From NCBI GenBank assembly GCA_017506865.1, contig JAFCMP010000171.1, positions 56,942 to 120,941 on the forward strand: a DNA stretch of 64,000 nucleotides, in the 5' to 3' direction. Position 1 is the stretch's first letter; the number at the start of each line of letters is the position of its first letter. Below, one piece after another: positions 39,630 to 51,504 of this stretch. The notes under the pieces were generated by a model that saw only the letters and a list, made by a program, of their open reading frames with translations, was not told the origin of the DNA and did not search any database. The DNA is from Tribonema minus (Eukaryota; Sar; Xanthophyceae; Tribonematales; Tribonemataceae). The translations under genes were made by a program, and so were the position numbers.

Positions 39630-41467
39630 TAGAGTTCTGAGCCGGTTTCGACTAAGTCGAACCGACTCCGACTAGTCGGCCTAGTCGAAAAGTCGGATTT
39701 TGAAATCACCGACTTTTCGACTTTTTCGGCAAAACGCGCGTAAAAAGCCATTCAAACGCCTCGTGGAACGAGTGCAACATGGCGGATGCCGTAGAGAGCG
39801 CTGGTGGTGATGGGGGGGCTATAGAAGTGATGGACCTTGACACAGATGAGTCAGACACTGCTGCTGCAGGAGCCCGCGCAGCAGCAGAACCAGCCGCAAT
39901 CTTCAAAATTGCTGCCAGTCAGAAAGCCAAGCGCCAGCACGTGGCATCGCGGCTGGAGCAGCTGCGCAGAGTCAAGCGCAGTGGAAAATCACCCATCTGG
40001 AGCTTCGGTCTTGGCTTCAGCAACTATGTCGGCAAAGGCTCAGAGTCGTTAGCCCACCTGATCGTGTGCGAGCAGTGCATTCTGGACGACACTCTGCATA
40101 CAGCAGAGATAAACTACAATAAGGACAGCAAGTCACCTTCCAAGGCAGTGCAGCATCTGGAGTCAGTCCACAAAGATCTGCACCGGCAGTACCTGACAGG
40201 CGGGCACGGCAGCATCAGCGGCAAGTTTCAAGCCGTCAGCAGCCCCAACTTCATCGAGAAGCTGTGCAAGTACATCGTCAACAACTACTTGCCCCTGTCC
40301 ACCGTGGAGGATGAAGACTTCAGGGAGCTGGTCTTTTCACTCCAAGGCCAAGCTGCCTTGCACCCGCACACTCAAGGAGCACCTGATCCACTACCACAGC
40401 GAGCTAGAGATAGACATCGCGACCATGGCAGCTGGGCAGGAGGAGGCGATCACTGTTGACGGCTGGACGTCGTATGCGAACGAGACGTATCACTCCTTCA
40501 CTCGCCACTACATCAGCGAAGGGTGGGAGCTGGTTTCGCTGGCGCTGGAGTGCACCTTGCATGCGGGCAGGGCCACTGCGGAGGACCTGGTCCGGGCCAT
40601 CCAAGGAGCTGCTGCTGCTGCCAATGTCGAGGCTTGGCGTAAGAAGCGTGCTGCTAGTGTTCTTGCGATTGCGCCCGCATCTGCGTCTGTAACGAAGTAA
40701 GTTGTGAGCCACAGGTCGCAAGCCTGTTGCTGGCTCCCGCCCTGTCATTTGTTGCAGACGTAAAGTATGCAGCGTCACATCGGCTAGCCGATGCTTCCCA
40801 GCACAGCCCCATCCTTGCATGCACTGGCTAGCAAGCCCCATGGTGCCCACCTATAGGAGCAACCTGTGTGTCATTTGAGTTGCTCGCATCGCCCCACAGT
40901 AGCGCAACTGTTACAGCATAGATTTGATAATCACAGGCTTGTTGCAACAATGGTCGAGAGCTGAACGTGCGTTGTTTCCAACGTTTCCTTGTCGTCAATG
41001 TCAAGCTGCCAGGTATGCTATGCTTGCCTTTCTGATGCAGAGCATGCATGCTCTGGCAGTTGCAATGTAACTCTGATGTCCTGGCTTAAGTGACACTGTG
41101 TATAATCTTTTTGGCGCAGCACTAGCGGCTTGTGTACATTGACCTTTGCGCATGCATATGAATGTGGTAGCACATGCGTTGATGCAACAGGGTAGCAAAC
41201 GCATTGATGCATTGCGCAGTGAACCATGCACGTATTATGATGTCTGGGTGGTTTTAGAGGTCAATATGTCGTTTGACAGACGTTCACGGTAGTGTAGGTC
41301 GTTAATATGAGAAAAAAAGCACTCAAGTCGGTCTAAGTCGGTCCAAGTCGATCAACTAGGGCCAAAGTCGGTCGCAGGTGCCAAAAAACCAACTAGTCGG
41401 AATTAGTCGGTCGCAGGGCCAGCCCGACTGTAATTTAGTCGGTTTGGTCAATCGACTCGGAACCCTA
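39630..41467 (+). mobile_element. hAT transposon, internally truncated, 8-bp TSD
   Basis: Perfect 8-bp target duplications GTGATACC flank it (39622-39629 and 41468-41475). Termini TAGAGTTCTGAGCCGG and, inverted, TAGGGTTCCGAGTCGA match the hAT pattern. About a dozen AGTCGG/CCGACT hexamers cluster in both subterminal zones (39640-39730 and 41325-41460), as expected for transposase-binding sites. At 1.84 kb it keeps only the N-terminal half of the transposase, so it is non-autonomous. Confidence 0.92.
39779..40700 (+). pseudogene. hAT transposase, N-terminal half
   Basis: Starts MADAVESAGGDGGAIEVMDL. An acidic head is followed by a BED-type segment (SPIWSFGLGF, CEQC, VQHLESVHK, about residues 75-125). 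Another frame from about 40365 then gives LKEHLIHYHSELEIDIATMA and the RNase H start AITVDGWTSYANETYHSFTR, containing the first catalytic Asp (VDGW). One frameshift near 40365 separates the two parts. The rest of the catalytic domain and the C-terminal dimerisation region are missing, so it cannot be active. Confidence 0.75.
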
Positions 41468-41475
41468 GTGATACC

Positions 41476-43021
41476 ACTCACCATTCTTCGCTGCTTTTGC
41501 GCCCTACGCTTGTCGTCTGTCTGCCTTGAAGCTCTCCCACACCGCAGTCTAGTGACCGAGTACCTTCGCATGCAAGAACGTGCTCCCGCCTGCTCCTGCA
41601 ACTGCAGCTGGTGAAAGTTTAGCGCATTACAGCACTCCGACCATGAATGGCGCGCGCGTGCCAAAGCCGCTCATGCAAGCAAATTGAGTCCCCACACTCT
41701 ACCTCAGCCCCCCATCGCGCTGAGTTGTACTACGTGCCACGCTCACCATGCTCCCTGGTACTCGTCTGCCATGGCGGTGACGCTGCTCCGGCGCGAGTGC
41801 ATCACAGCTGGCGACTGCTAGGTGCTACAGAGCACGAGACATCCAAACGCCGAGGCATTGCGCAGCGCTGTGTGCGCACAGCTGCTGCCGACACGGTGGC
41901 TGTTCATGCACCCCGGCCTCGCGTCCACTTCGAGAGTGCGCTACGCATACTTGAGAATCCAACAGGCCATGCCATCACAAGCTGCAGCACCGCGCCAGCA
42001 GTCGACGACCGTCAGCACTGCGAGCTGGGATGAACTGTGGCGCGCGTCCATCACCACGGCGATATTGCGGAGCAGCTGCGCCTTTGCTTCGCCAGACTGA
42101 GTGTGGCCGCGTGCAGAGTAGAACGCAAGCCTACACACCGCTAAAGAGTGCTGGGTTCGTGTAAAGTTGCAAGCACATCGGGAGGCCTGGGCAGAATCAG
42201 CACGCAATGACGGTGAGCAAGCTGGCAGCTAGTGCACTACATGTAGAGTGCTCCGAATGGCCTGATCCGCACAGCAAACGCAGCAGCATGAAGCCCTGCA
42301 TAAGCAGCAGGGCAGGCCAGCGCTCTTCTGGCAGCAGCGGCAGATGTCAATAGGAGGGGGAAGTGGAGCCAGCAGAAAAGGCAGCACATACAGAGGTGAC
42401 CCTGGGCCACCACCCTGGCTGTGCGGGCGGTGAGCGAGATGGCTGAGTGTAGGATGTGGTTGCCACTCGGACCATTCCCACTGGCAGGCCCTCAACTTGA
42501 AGGGGGGCAGTGATGGCGTTCAGCACATCGAGACGGACATGTCCATCATGCCCCAGGGCCTACTACGGCTTTAAGAGCGCCTTCGTGGCCACCAGGGACA
42601 TCCAGACGGGCAGTCACTGTGGCTGCTCACACGGTACGAACCCTCACTGAGCGCCGGAACATCGTGGAGCCTGAGGCTCGGGGTGACATTCCGCCACAGA
42701 AAGAAGGTGAAAAGGTATTTGCAGGCGCTCGTTGCTGCTGAGCATCAGATCAAGTCTGTGCCCAACGCCGCCCGGGAGCTGCGCGCATTCAGCGCACGGT
42801 AGGCACTGGCGCCTGGCCCGACAGGTAGCGCCAAGTACTGCAGGCAGTGCCATCGGCTCTCAACTGCCGACTCAGTCGTGCTGGCTAGGCGTACGGACGC
42901 ATGGTCAGTGTGTGAGGTGCACTACGCTCGAAGCGCTGCAATGACACAGCTTATAAGCTACCAACACATGTGCGGCACTTTCCAATCGCGCTCAAACATT
43001 GAAAGGAACGGTTTGCTAGCT
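41476..43021. other. no firm gene; weak coding-like scraps
   Basis: A plus frame at 41822-42100 (PTRWLFMHPGLASTSRVRYA) and one at about 42610-42801 (SLRLGVTFRHRKKVKRYLQA) look protein-like but are short and unrecognised. They are probably debris. Confidence 0.3.
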
Positions 43022-44502
43022 CTATTGAGTGTGCCCACCGGGTGGTCTGTCACCTGCAGCCTCTTGCCGTTGCCAAACCCTTGTCGCTTTGGAGCGGCCA
43101 CGGCAAGGGACCGTCGTCAATGGTCTCGCAGGGCATATCCGGCGTGCTCGCTGTATTGTCGTATGAACATGTTTCGGCTGCCGTGCGTGCACGCCGTGTC
43201 CTAGGTCACCGACGCCCTGCGGGCCGCTACCTTCATCACCCACTCGTTGTTGCCTTGCCACTCCGTCACGTACTTTTGTCGGTCCGCCACCAATGTCACT
43301 TTCAGAAGATCGCCCCGTAGCCACAACTTGTGCGGAAACTCGTGTAACTCCACAAGGCCATCCCGGCGCTCCTGCTTCACCGTATAGATTTCCCTCGAAA
43401 ACACAGCTTCGTGACTCAATTTGAACTGCCCCATTTTTTTCAGCGCCTTCTTGGTGTTGTCGAGCGCCACTCTGTCTACACGCACAGTACTGAGTGGCTC
43501 CAGCTTCGGGTTGAACCTGCGATTTACGTCTCTCCCTGCGGCCAGCCGTCGCAGGCGCTCTCGTACTGCAGCTAGTACTGACGCGGGGTAAGATGTGTCG
43601 GCGAGGTCTCGCCGTCTCTTGCCAGTGGCGCTGTGGACGCTGCTGTTGTACACCCTCAAGACTGCGTTCAGCGCTTGCTGCACTGATATCTGTCTGTTGT
43701 CTAGGATGGAAAATAGCATGGTGACGATCGTTTTGTTGGAGACCTCGGCCAGCCCGTTGCTCAACGGGTTCGCTGCTGTAGATAGAATCTGCTTGATGTG
43801 CCCATACCGTCCTCGCACAGCTGTGAACTCTCGCCCAGTGAATTCCTTGCCATTGTCGCTGCAAATGGCGCCTACATGCACACCAGCTGGTAGCGAAGAG
43901 AGTATCGATTCCATAGCAGCGGCCACAAGCGGTCCCGATTTGCGGGCCAGTGCCCTCGCTCAAATTACCTTTGTGAACATGTCTGCGACCACCAGCAAGA
44001 ACTTGGCCTGCCCGGCACGGTCGATCTGGGTCAGGTCACATACAACACCTTGAATGGGCCCGTGGAGACGGACGGCTTGGCCTTTTGAGTTCGCTTGCGG
44101 TGTCGATATTCCTGGTGCACTTGATGCGTCGCCAAAAACCGAGCTACCTGAGACGCGCTGACCCCCCAGTATTTCGTGCGCATGTACGACAGCAGCCGTT
44201 GGCGCCCCAGTGATGCTGGCATGGCGTCGAATTCTCTCTCCAGCACATCGAAAACCAATGGCTGTTCCACGACGACTCTACCCCTGTACAGGGGGATGCC
44301 GTCCTCGATCCGCAGTCCGTCGAATGGAAAACGAGCTTCAATGTCGTTCAATGTCGGCGAGGTCCTGAAATTTGAATCGCGCCAGCGTGAAGTCTCTGCG
44401 CTGCTGCTCCGGGTCCGCAGACGGCCTGTCTCCGCTCAGGTCTTGCGCTTTTGCTATGAGTTCGTCAGCCATGGATCTGTCGTGACTTGCACAACAAAAT
44501 AA
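43022..44502 (-). pseudogene. rve-type integrase fossil
   Basis: A broken, minus-strand integrase of a Gypsy-, Ginger- or KRBA2-like element, with a few breaks. Recognisable parts in order: a start MADELIAKAQDLSG; an H2C2-type zinc region (LGRQRLLSYMRTKYWGVSAS); the catalytic core with SDNGKEFTG and NPLSNGLAEVSNKTI; and a C-terminal chromatin/DNA-binding tail. No reverse transcriptase, gag or LTR is seen beside it, which favours a free-standing integrase gene over an LTR element. Moderately old. Confidence 0.65.
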
Positions 44503-44643
44503 TTTGCAAGATGCCTCGCGCGACCATGAGCTGCCAGACTGAGTGTGCAATGCAACCCGGCGGCGCAGCGCTCCAAGCGTTGCTGCGGCAACCTGGCCAG
44601 TTCAGGTCTGCAGCCCTGCGTTCACTTCTATTGTGTCCCAATG

Positions 44644-44841
44644 GGATCCACTCCGCTCATCCGCGACCCTGAAGCCAAAAAGCAACCGAGCACCTATGCT
44701 ATAGTGACATAGGGCTACAACATGACATAACCCAACTTCAATACCACTTCTGCCCTGGACACTTACTACTGGACAAGCCTTAGGGTCTCCGATACGGTTG
44801 CTTTTGGCTTAAAGTTTCAGGGTGGCGGATGGGCGGAGCGG
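44644..44841. mobile_element. MITE, copy B (short form)
   Basis: About 198 bp with the same inverted ends (CTCCGCTCATCCGCGACCCT and GGGTGGCGGATGGGCGGAG). It shares the AGCAACCGAGC block and the AGGGCTACA string but lacks most of the interior: a deletion derivative of the family. Confidence 0.85.
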
Positions 44842-45325
44842 ACGCTACCATGATGGCATAATGATGGCATGCTTTGTTAGCGCGCTAGCCATGCAGCACC
44901 CTCCTTGCTCAAGTCCCTGCAGCCGCTGGGGACGGCAACCAGCGTGTGAGCTGTGCCACTGCAGCCCGCTCAGCGCTGCACGACGGACGCGATGGCCATG
45001 TTGCGCCTCACACGGCTGTGTGAAACCGCCAGCATTGCACCTTGTCGCCGGCTGTCCACTCTGCAGCTGCTGCAGCCTGAGTACGTGCATCGGCCTCGCG
45101 CAACGGCCGTCTGTGCGGCAATGGTCAATGTGCACCTAATTGCCATCCGGTGGTGACGCAAGCTGCGCCGCAAGCGGCGACGCAGCCGGCGACCTCACCA
45201 AAGTGTAGCTTCGTGCCACTAGCGGTTAGCGGTGCGGCAGGCAGCTCAAAACCACGATCGGTCAGCGTGAAATATTATATGTTGCTGCTGGCATCACTGA
45301 CAGACTGAGAGTCCACGGGCTGAAA
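44842..45325. other. no gene seen
   Basis: Overlapping frames on both strands, none convincing. Confidence 0.35.
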
Positions 45326-46309
45326 ATGGAACTGGCTGATATCCCCGCCGCCATTCGCATCGATCTCGATTCGGGGATGGGCAGCGTGCTTGATGTCATA
45401 CGCCTCGTGAATCCTGAAATACCCTCAAACCAGGCGTCTTCCACCTTCAAGAGGCTGGCAACAGAGTTGCCAGACGTGGCGTCGTCCTGCCGCCAACTCC
45501 GAATCAACGGCAATGGCAAACTCACCCCGTGCGCTGACGCACGAACGCTGGTGGAAATTGTTTGGTCGCTGCCTGGCAAGCCAGCACGCGCATTTCGGCG
45601 TACTTCGGCGATGACAGTGTGCCGCGTTCTTGGCGGGGATGTCAGCTTGGTCGATGAGATTGAGGGGCGGTGCCGTGCGCTGCAGGCGACAGAAGTGGGT
45701 CGCGCAGCGCAAGACTTCCTGATCGGTGACGGAAGCGTCCAAGTGTCGAGGGAGCTGCCTGCGGAGCTACAGTTGGCCACTCCCGAGCAGCGGACCTTGT
45801 TTGTTGCGAGTTGGATGCATGAGCGCAGACTGGCGCTGATTGACCGTCAGAAGACTCAGCAGCTGGCTTTGATCAAGAATGGTTTTGACCTCCTCGGCAG
45901 TTTCGGTGTCGCTGACGCGCGTGACAGGATCGCCTTCGGAGACCTGGTGCGCCGTGTTGTACAGCCCCCTGCACATGATGACGGCGCACTCATTGTCGCA
46001 CGGCCGATGAGCGAGGATGAGCCGAGCGTGGCGACGCCCTTGGCACAGGTTGCGCACCGAGGCCCCGAAATAAGCATGCATTCGGTCGCAGCCGAGATGG
46101 GTGTCCGCATCAAGGCAGGCACCGAGTGTTTGATCGGGAAGAAGGTGAAGGCTTTGTATGCCATCAAGTACGGCACGGCGGCGGCGGCGGCGATCCCGAA
46201 GCGAAATGTTCCTTTTCGGGGCAAGGTATTCGCTGAGAACACATACTGGAAGCGCGATCAGGACCTCATGGAGGAGGCGATCCGCACGGTAACCATGCTT
46301 AACCGCTGA
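45326..46309 (+). CDS. MSV199/BRO-N-like domain protein
   Basis: 327 residues from MELADIPAAIRIDLDSGMGS. Residues ~15-125 resemble the MSV199/KilA-N-type DNA-binding region of large DNA viruses and their relatives: SVLDVIRLVNPEIPSNQAS, TPCADARTLVEIVWSLPGKP and FRRTSAMTVCRVLGGDVSLV, where the LPGK..R.FRR..A..V.R.LGGD.SL pattern is characteristic. A helical middle (RRLALIDRQKTQQLALIKNG) and a conserved-looking tail (YWKRDQDLMEEAIRTVTMLN) follow. Such proteins are thought to bind DNA, but no function is established here. The frame is whole. The retrotransposon fragment starts 38 bp downstream, which may be coincidence. Confidence 0.5.
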   Translation: MELADIPAAIRIDLDSGMGSVLDVIRLVNPEIPSNQASSTFKRLATELPDVASSCRQLRINGNGKLTPCADARTLVEIVWSLPGKPARAFRRTSAMTVCRVLGGDVSLVDEIEGRCRALQATEVGRAAQDFLIGDGSVQVSRELPAELQLATPEQRTLFVASWMHERRLALIDRQKTQQLALIKNGFDLLGSFGVADARDRIAFGDLVRRVVQPPAHDDGALIVARPMSEDEPSVATPLAQVAHRGPEISMHSVAAEMGVRIKAGTECLIGKKVKALYAIKYGTAAAAAIPKRNVPFRGKVFAENTYWKRDQDLMEEAIRTVTMLNR

Positions 46310-46347
46310 GACACAACAAGGCGGCGCCTGACGCCCTCCAACCCCTC

Positions 46348-47564
46348 ATGCCTGAGTCGGTGCCCCCCACAGCACTTCAGCGCGTGCTCCCTGCGCCGGT
46401 CCTGGCATGGGTCGCTGGCTTCAGCGTGTCGCCATCGGAGGCGTTGGTGGCTGCCGCAGCTGCAGATGCCCCCTTGCCCGCCAACCCTGCATTTGGCGAA
46501 GGAGAGCCGCCGCTGCTGCCGCCAACATTGCCACCGCTAGTGCCTGCGCTACACCAACCCGCCCTCGACGACGACGACAACGACCTGCGGCACGATGAAC
46601 GCGCGCGGCACCCGCAGCGCTTCCTCTCCGCGCACCTTGCGTGCCTCACCTGGCGACTGCTGGTGCGCGACTTGCAGCGACTGGACGGCGCCGGAAAACC
46701 CCTCTTAGCACAACTACGCAGTCAGAGCGGGCCCGGCGCACTGTCTTGGCTGGACGTCCCACCAGGCGCCGGCGTCGCAATGACATCGGTGGCAGCCGTT
46801 ACCATGACACTGGTGGCGCTGTTTGTGGAGCCGTGGGGAGTCACTGGACCAGGTGACAGCTGCAGCCCTTTCCAGTGCTGCCCTACGACGCCCGCCCGCC
46901 CCACCTGTGTGCATGTTCTTAGCTGCCGCGCTCAGCCGCAGCGTGGCCGGATGATTACACATGAGGTGCACAAGCGCTGCCTGCAGCGGCTCTTGCGGTC
47001 GTGTGGGGCGCCATACTTCCTCAGTGAGTCAGCGAGGACATCATGATCACGTCCTCTGATCATGAGGGTGGCCGCATCGATACGGTGGTCCTCCCTTGCG
47101 TCCTACATATGTGTGGCAACCCCGACTTCGAGCGCAAGGGCGTGGCGCTTGATAACTGCGTATGTGCACCTGTTGCTGCCAAGTACTGCGAGCGCGGGGC
47201 GGCCGCGACGGTCATTGGCTTTGCGGCGCGCTCGGCGGAGGTGTACAAGCGCGTACGGTACGTGGGGCACTTCGACGCCGAGCGGTGGGTGGTGGTGCCC
47301 TTCGTTCAAGGGTCCTTCGGGCGCTTGGGTGGCGCCGCGCGCGCGTTCATCGCGCGTTTGGCGACACATGCCGCTGCGCGAATGGGCGGCAGCGAGCGGG
47401 TGGTGCGTCGGCGGCGGAGTGCGGTGCACCGGCACATTGTCGTCACCCTGTCTGCCGCGCTCGCGCGCGAGCTGGCGGAGCGTATTTTGGCGTACGTGCG
47501 CTGCGCGCAGATGGGCGGTCGGGCGGTGCGCCCGGTGTCGTCACTGTTGGCGGCGGCGCGCTGA
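46348..47564 (+). pseudogene. 5'-truncated non-LTR retrotransposon, C-terminal part (copy 1)
   Basis: Two overlapping plus frames (46348-47046 and 47043-47564). The first carries FLSAHLACLTWRLLVRDLQR, QLRSQSGPGALSWLDVP and a Cys/His segment (THVLSC-like CVHVLSCRAQ, then HEVHKRCLQRLLRSCG). The second carries RIDTVVLP, VALDNCVC and VPFVQGSFGRLGGAARAF. This matches the post-RT region and PD-(D/E)XK endonuclease tail seen at the end of the 6491-11830 element (compare its TLAIGSFGSIGEQGRKLL), but from a distinct, diverged family. Loss of the 5' part is the usual result of incomplete reverse transcription. Confidence 0.65.
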
Positions 47565-47567
47565 GTG

Positions 47568-49075
47568 ATTGTAGCATTTGCATGATTGATGGTGTCGTCG
47601 TATGCATTTGCACACAAGCCACATGGGGCCGCCCATAATATAATTACAAGTGCCGATTGTCGACTCTGTCAGGTTGCCTGTGCAGGGCGGGCCGTCCTGG
47701 TACGCCGCTGCCACCGCTGCTTCTGCTGCAGCAGCTGCTGCTGCTTGACACGACGAGCACGATAGGTCCATTCTGGCTGGCACTCGCACTGTTATAGTCA
47801 CTCTCTTCGTGCTGTTGCTCGCGCATACGGATGACACTCGCCCGTCAGGCTCAGGCCAGTACCGGGTAGAGCCTCCGAAGCCATGATGGCGATTGTGGCA
47901 ATCAATGCAGTGCGCCTGACTTATCGTGTGTGTTGGTGTAAACATTTTTCATCAGATTCTGCAGGGTCTTGCGCAGTGCACGCCTGTGGGGTGGTCACTC
48001 TTGTGGGGCGCCACATCCATGTTTTGCCATACTGTTGCTGTTGATAACATAATATGTTGTTTGCCTTCAAGTTGTCTCTAACCACACACTGTCACTCAGG
48101 CTGTTTGCGTGCCGCTGAGTGCCGAACAGTCACTGCGGACGACTACTTCAGCTGTTTGCATGAGGCTGAGTGTGTTTGATGAACTGATGGTCTTGTATTT
48201 TTAGCGACCAGGGTGGGCCCGGCCGGTTTGTGGGACGTGTTCAATGAACTGGTAATACAGAACAATGTGCAGGCTAGGCTGCTGCATAGAAGTGAATCAG
48301 AGAATGCATAGGACACCATGCCTCCGTAGGTGCCTTTGCAAGTACAAGTCCATAAGTATACGCATAATCGGGAAGTTCGAGCGGACCAGATACACTGCCA
48401 GTGTGTGACAGTCGTGCCTGCTGTGAAACGGACACAGAGACTGCTGAGCTCAGCAAAGTCGCAGGTGAAGCCACGGTCCCAGAGCACACCTCACACTGCT
48501 GCTGCTGATTATGGTGCTGCACCAAGTGCTGCACATGCCCTGCTCCTGGAGGGCCGCTGTGGAGCGCCGCAGCTGGCACGGTCTCAGCGGGTGCCCTATC
48601 CACCTGCCAGTGGGCTTTTCGCGCCCTGGTCACTGACAGGGCGAGATAGTGCTCTTGGTGCTTCTCTTCTGGCGCCCTTCTTCTCGGCAGGGGGATGGCC
48701 AGGGCTGATCAGTGCCGCACTGCGTGGAATGCATACTTGTCACTCTCAAAAGGCGACTAACGCCCCACTGCTGGTAGCCGCATCTTCTTGCCCGTCTGGG
48801 CTGATGCCTAACGCAGAGCCCGCTAATGCCCAACAGCAGCAGCCTTATTGCAGGACCGTGCACATGCCACCTCACTCAGTCTGGCAAGTGCACATGGGAA
48901 CATGATGGTGATACACTGTCGACATCGTTGATGCCCTCACAGGCCCCATTGTACCGCACCGCATCGTTCAGAAAGACCACCGCGCCCGTGCCGTGCAGGG
49001 CAAGAAGCACGCCTGTGCTGCAGCGCACCGGACCAGTGGTGCGATCACCACTTCCATCAGTAAAAATATGTTGGT
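47568..49075. other. 3' flank of the non-LTR fragment, no gene
   Basis: Contains a CTG-rich patch (47705-47750). AGTACAAGTCCATAAGT near 48344-48360 recurs as ATACAAGTCCATAAGT at about 52171-52186, downstream of the second fragment, which suggests a shared 3' end. A plus frame at 48330-48905 is open for 191 codons but unrecognised and probably spurious. Confidence 0.4.
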
Positions 49076-50326
49076 ATGCGATCACCACGGCACATGACTT
49101 CACTAGCGCTTGCCGAATTGCTGCAGAAGGATAGTCTAAGAGACCCCAAGGTAGTAACCGGTTGCCTGCAGCAGCACCGCCCCAACATCTGTCACGACGA
49201 CACTCTGTGCGTAAGGCGCACACGGCGCAAGAACTATGGCGATGACGTGGTCAAGAACAGCAGCGCCTACAAGGCGGGACTGAACGAGGTCGTCAAGCGC
49301 GCAGAGCAAATGGTGCGCGGCGCCACAGGCCGTGAGGAAAGAGCATGGGCAAGGCGAATTAAGGAGCGCGTCATCGCCTTCGACGTGCTAAGCATTTGCG
49401 ATCAACGCAACCTCAAGGCGAGCGGACGCCTTGAGCAGACCGCGGCAAAGTCTTACACCGGCAGCGTCGTCGTGGACCGCATGTTGGCGGACCTCGTGCA
49501 GGGGCCCGAGTCGGCAGAGCTGCCTGGTTCGCCGGCAGGCACAGTGGCGGCAGCCTCAGCGTCAGCGCCAGCGGGTGGTCACCTGGCTACGTCACAGCAG
49601 CTTGACACTCAGGGTAATGGTTGTGCCGCCGACAGATTGAGTGCCGCGGGGCGAGCTCTGATGGACGACATGCTGGCAACTGTAGACTACTCTCGCCCCA
49701 AGGTGTTTGAGCTGGTGTGCGCGTTGGCGTTCATGTGCGGCCGCAGCTTGGCCGAATTGATGGCAACGGGTCAGTTCAGCGCTGCGGAGAGGGAGCGCGA
49801 GCGCGCGCCATACCCGTGGGTACTGTTCCAGGCGAGCCCAAGCAGCAAGACGGAAGTGATTCTACTGCTGTGCGGATCCCACAGCTTTCTCAACGGGCTC
49901 AAACGGCTACGGAGCATGAAACAGGTGGCGTCAGCGGCGTCGTGCAAGAACATTAACTCGCGCTTCTGCAAGAGCGCAAACACTGCGGCCAAGACTGTGT
50001 TGGGGGTGGCCTCCAGTGCATTCTCTGACGTCAGGGCTCTGTATGTGGGGCTTACCCTCGCTCTGTACGGCAGCGCCAAGACCACCAGCAAGCAGATGAG
50101 TGAGTGGACGCGGCGCTGCGTACCGAACTCAAACCTTCCCTCTACAGCAAAGTTCCTGGCCGCGTGCAATGTCGCTTACACAGATGCGCTCCCCCAGAGA
50201 CCGACGCCATTGCCAGTTCAACCAGCCGTGGCAGATGTCGCTGCAGCGGAGAGCGAGGAGAGTGAGATCGAGGACGTCGAAGCGCCCGCGGGCGGCAGCT
50301 GCGCTTCGCATGGAGGCATATTTTGA
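49076..50326 (+). CDS. tyrosine-recombinase-like protein, telomere-resolvase-like
   Basis: 416 residues, ATG at 49076. The N-terminal third is helical (KAGLNEVVKRAEQMVRGATG); a Ser/Ala/Gly linker follows (about 150-190); the C-terminal half resembles a tyrosine recombinase: box I ALAFMCGRSLAEL (R223), a Lys in PSSKTEVILLL (K258), box II FSDVRALYVGLTLALYG (R320), then SEWTRRCV (W344, 24 residues after R320) and a downstream Tyr (Y368). The RALY..LTLALYG form of box II recalls telomere resolvases (protelomerases), which make hairpin DNA ends. The His/Tyr end of the site is less clear than in the 37697 gene. It ends in an acidic tail (AAAESEESEIEDVEAPAG). The frame is whole. Confidence 0.5.
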   Translation: MRSPRHMTSLALAELLQKDSLRDPKVVTGCLQQHRPNICHDDTLCVRRTRRKNYGDDVVKNSSAYKAGLNEVVKRAEQMVRGATGREERAWARRIKERVIAFDVLSICDQRNLKASGRLEQTAAKSYTGSVVVDRMLADLVQGPESAELPGSPAGTVAAASASAPAGGHLATSQQLDTQGNGCAADRLSAAGRALMDDMLATVDYSRPKVFELVCALAFMCGRSLAELMATGQFSAAERERERAPYPWVLFQASPSSKTEVILLLCGSHSFLNGLKRLRSMKQVASAASCKNINSRFCKSANTAAKTVLGVASSAFSDVRALYVGLTLALYGSAKTTSKQMSEWTRRCVPNSNLPSTAKFLAACNVAYTDALPQRPTPLPVQPAVADVAAAESEESEIEDVEAPAGGSCASHGGIF

Positions 50327-51504
50327 CGCCACCGCGCCATTGTATGATTGAGGTGCGCACCTATGCACAGAACGCAAGTATGCATACATGAAGTTGAAAG
50401 GTTTGCACAACATGCGTCTCATGACGTGAGGGCTCGATGCACGATGACTTCACTTCTAGAGTCTTGAGAAAAGGCACTTCAGCAGTGCTGGCCCGTGTAC
50501 ACAGCAGTATCACCGTCTGCGAGGCGCAGCGCTGTGCAGTGCTGTGCTGCTGAACTGCGCGGCGCGTACAGGTCCTGCTAGTATCCTCTACGACGACGAG
50601 CTGGAACGCGCAATGCGGTGTGCACACTGTAACAGTGGTCCAGGCATGATGCGGTGGGCGCAGTTGGGCACTAGCAGGTGCACAAGCGCAGCGGCAAGTA
50701 GCACCTGCTGCAGCATCGATGACATCCTGTGCGCAGCAGCCGCGAACGTATTCATCACACACCTCCATTCATCGGGTTTGATGGGCATACGCTTCAGCGG
50801 CTGTAGTGCTCTCTGTCCCTTCTTCCACTACGATCCCAGCGCACAGAAATTGCATTGCAATGGTTTCACCATAAATTTCAACACATCAGCACTGGGTAAT
50901 ACTATGTAGTACCACTTAACTTATTGGCGCCAAATGATGCAATGCACATGTGCAGGATACAGATCCGGTCAGACACACAATTTTGAGCTCCCGAGGGCGG
51001 CACTGCTAAGGAAAGAGGTTGGACACACGGTCTTTGCACCTTGACACAACTGGATCGATCGGACATGCCCTCAAAGCTACAATGTGAACGACGAATAGTC
51101 ATGCACCCAACCAGGCACTTGAACGACAGGCACCAATGACGCTCATAGGCCACTACTCACAATTGCAGGGCGCGTTTGCCCACTGAGCCTGCGATGGCCA
51201 TCGCGATGTTGGCCACATTGCCAGCAACCTGCACACGGACGCAGCAGAGAGGGCATGAGGCTCATCAGTCTGCCAGACTCATTCGGCAATCTGGCAGTAT
51301 TGAAAGCCTCCACATAATGTCATGTCACATTGTGGATGGTGTTGTGCACGCGGCAGTTGCGTCACTGAGTCTGAAGCCGTCAAGCACTCTCACGGATGAG
51401 TCTGCTCACCCGCATAAGGAGGTTGCAGTACTGTTACTGCTGGTACCTGAGAATCACACTGCCATTCAGGTCACTGTACCGGGGATAAGCGAGAGCTCTT
51501 TCGG
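50327..51504. other. no firm gene
   Basis: A plus frame at 50544-50909 with Cys pairs (MRCAHCNSG, CSALCPFF) is open for 121 codons but unrecognised. The rest appears non-coding. Confidence 0.35.

Noticed and set aside
43022-44502. Gypsy LTR element
   Set aside because: No LTRs, gag or RT next to the integrase; called only as an rve-integrase fossil.
48330-48905. 191-codon plus ORF
   Set aside because: No recognisable motif, composition like intergenic sequence, and equally long antisense frames overlap it.
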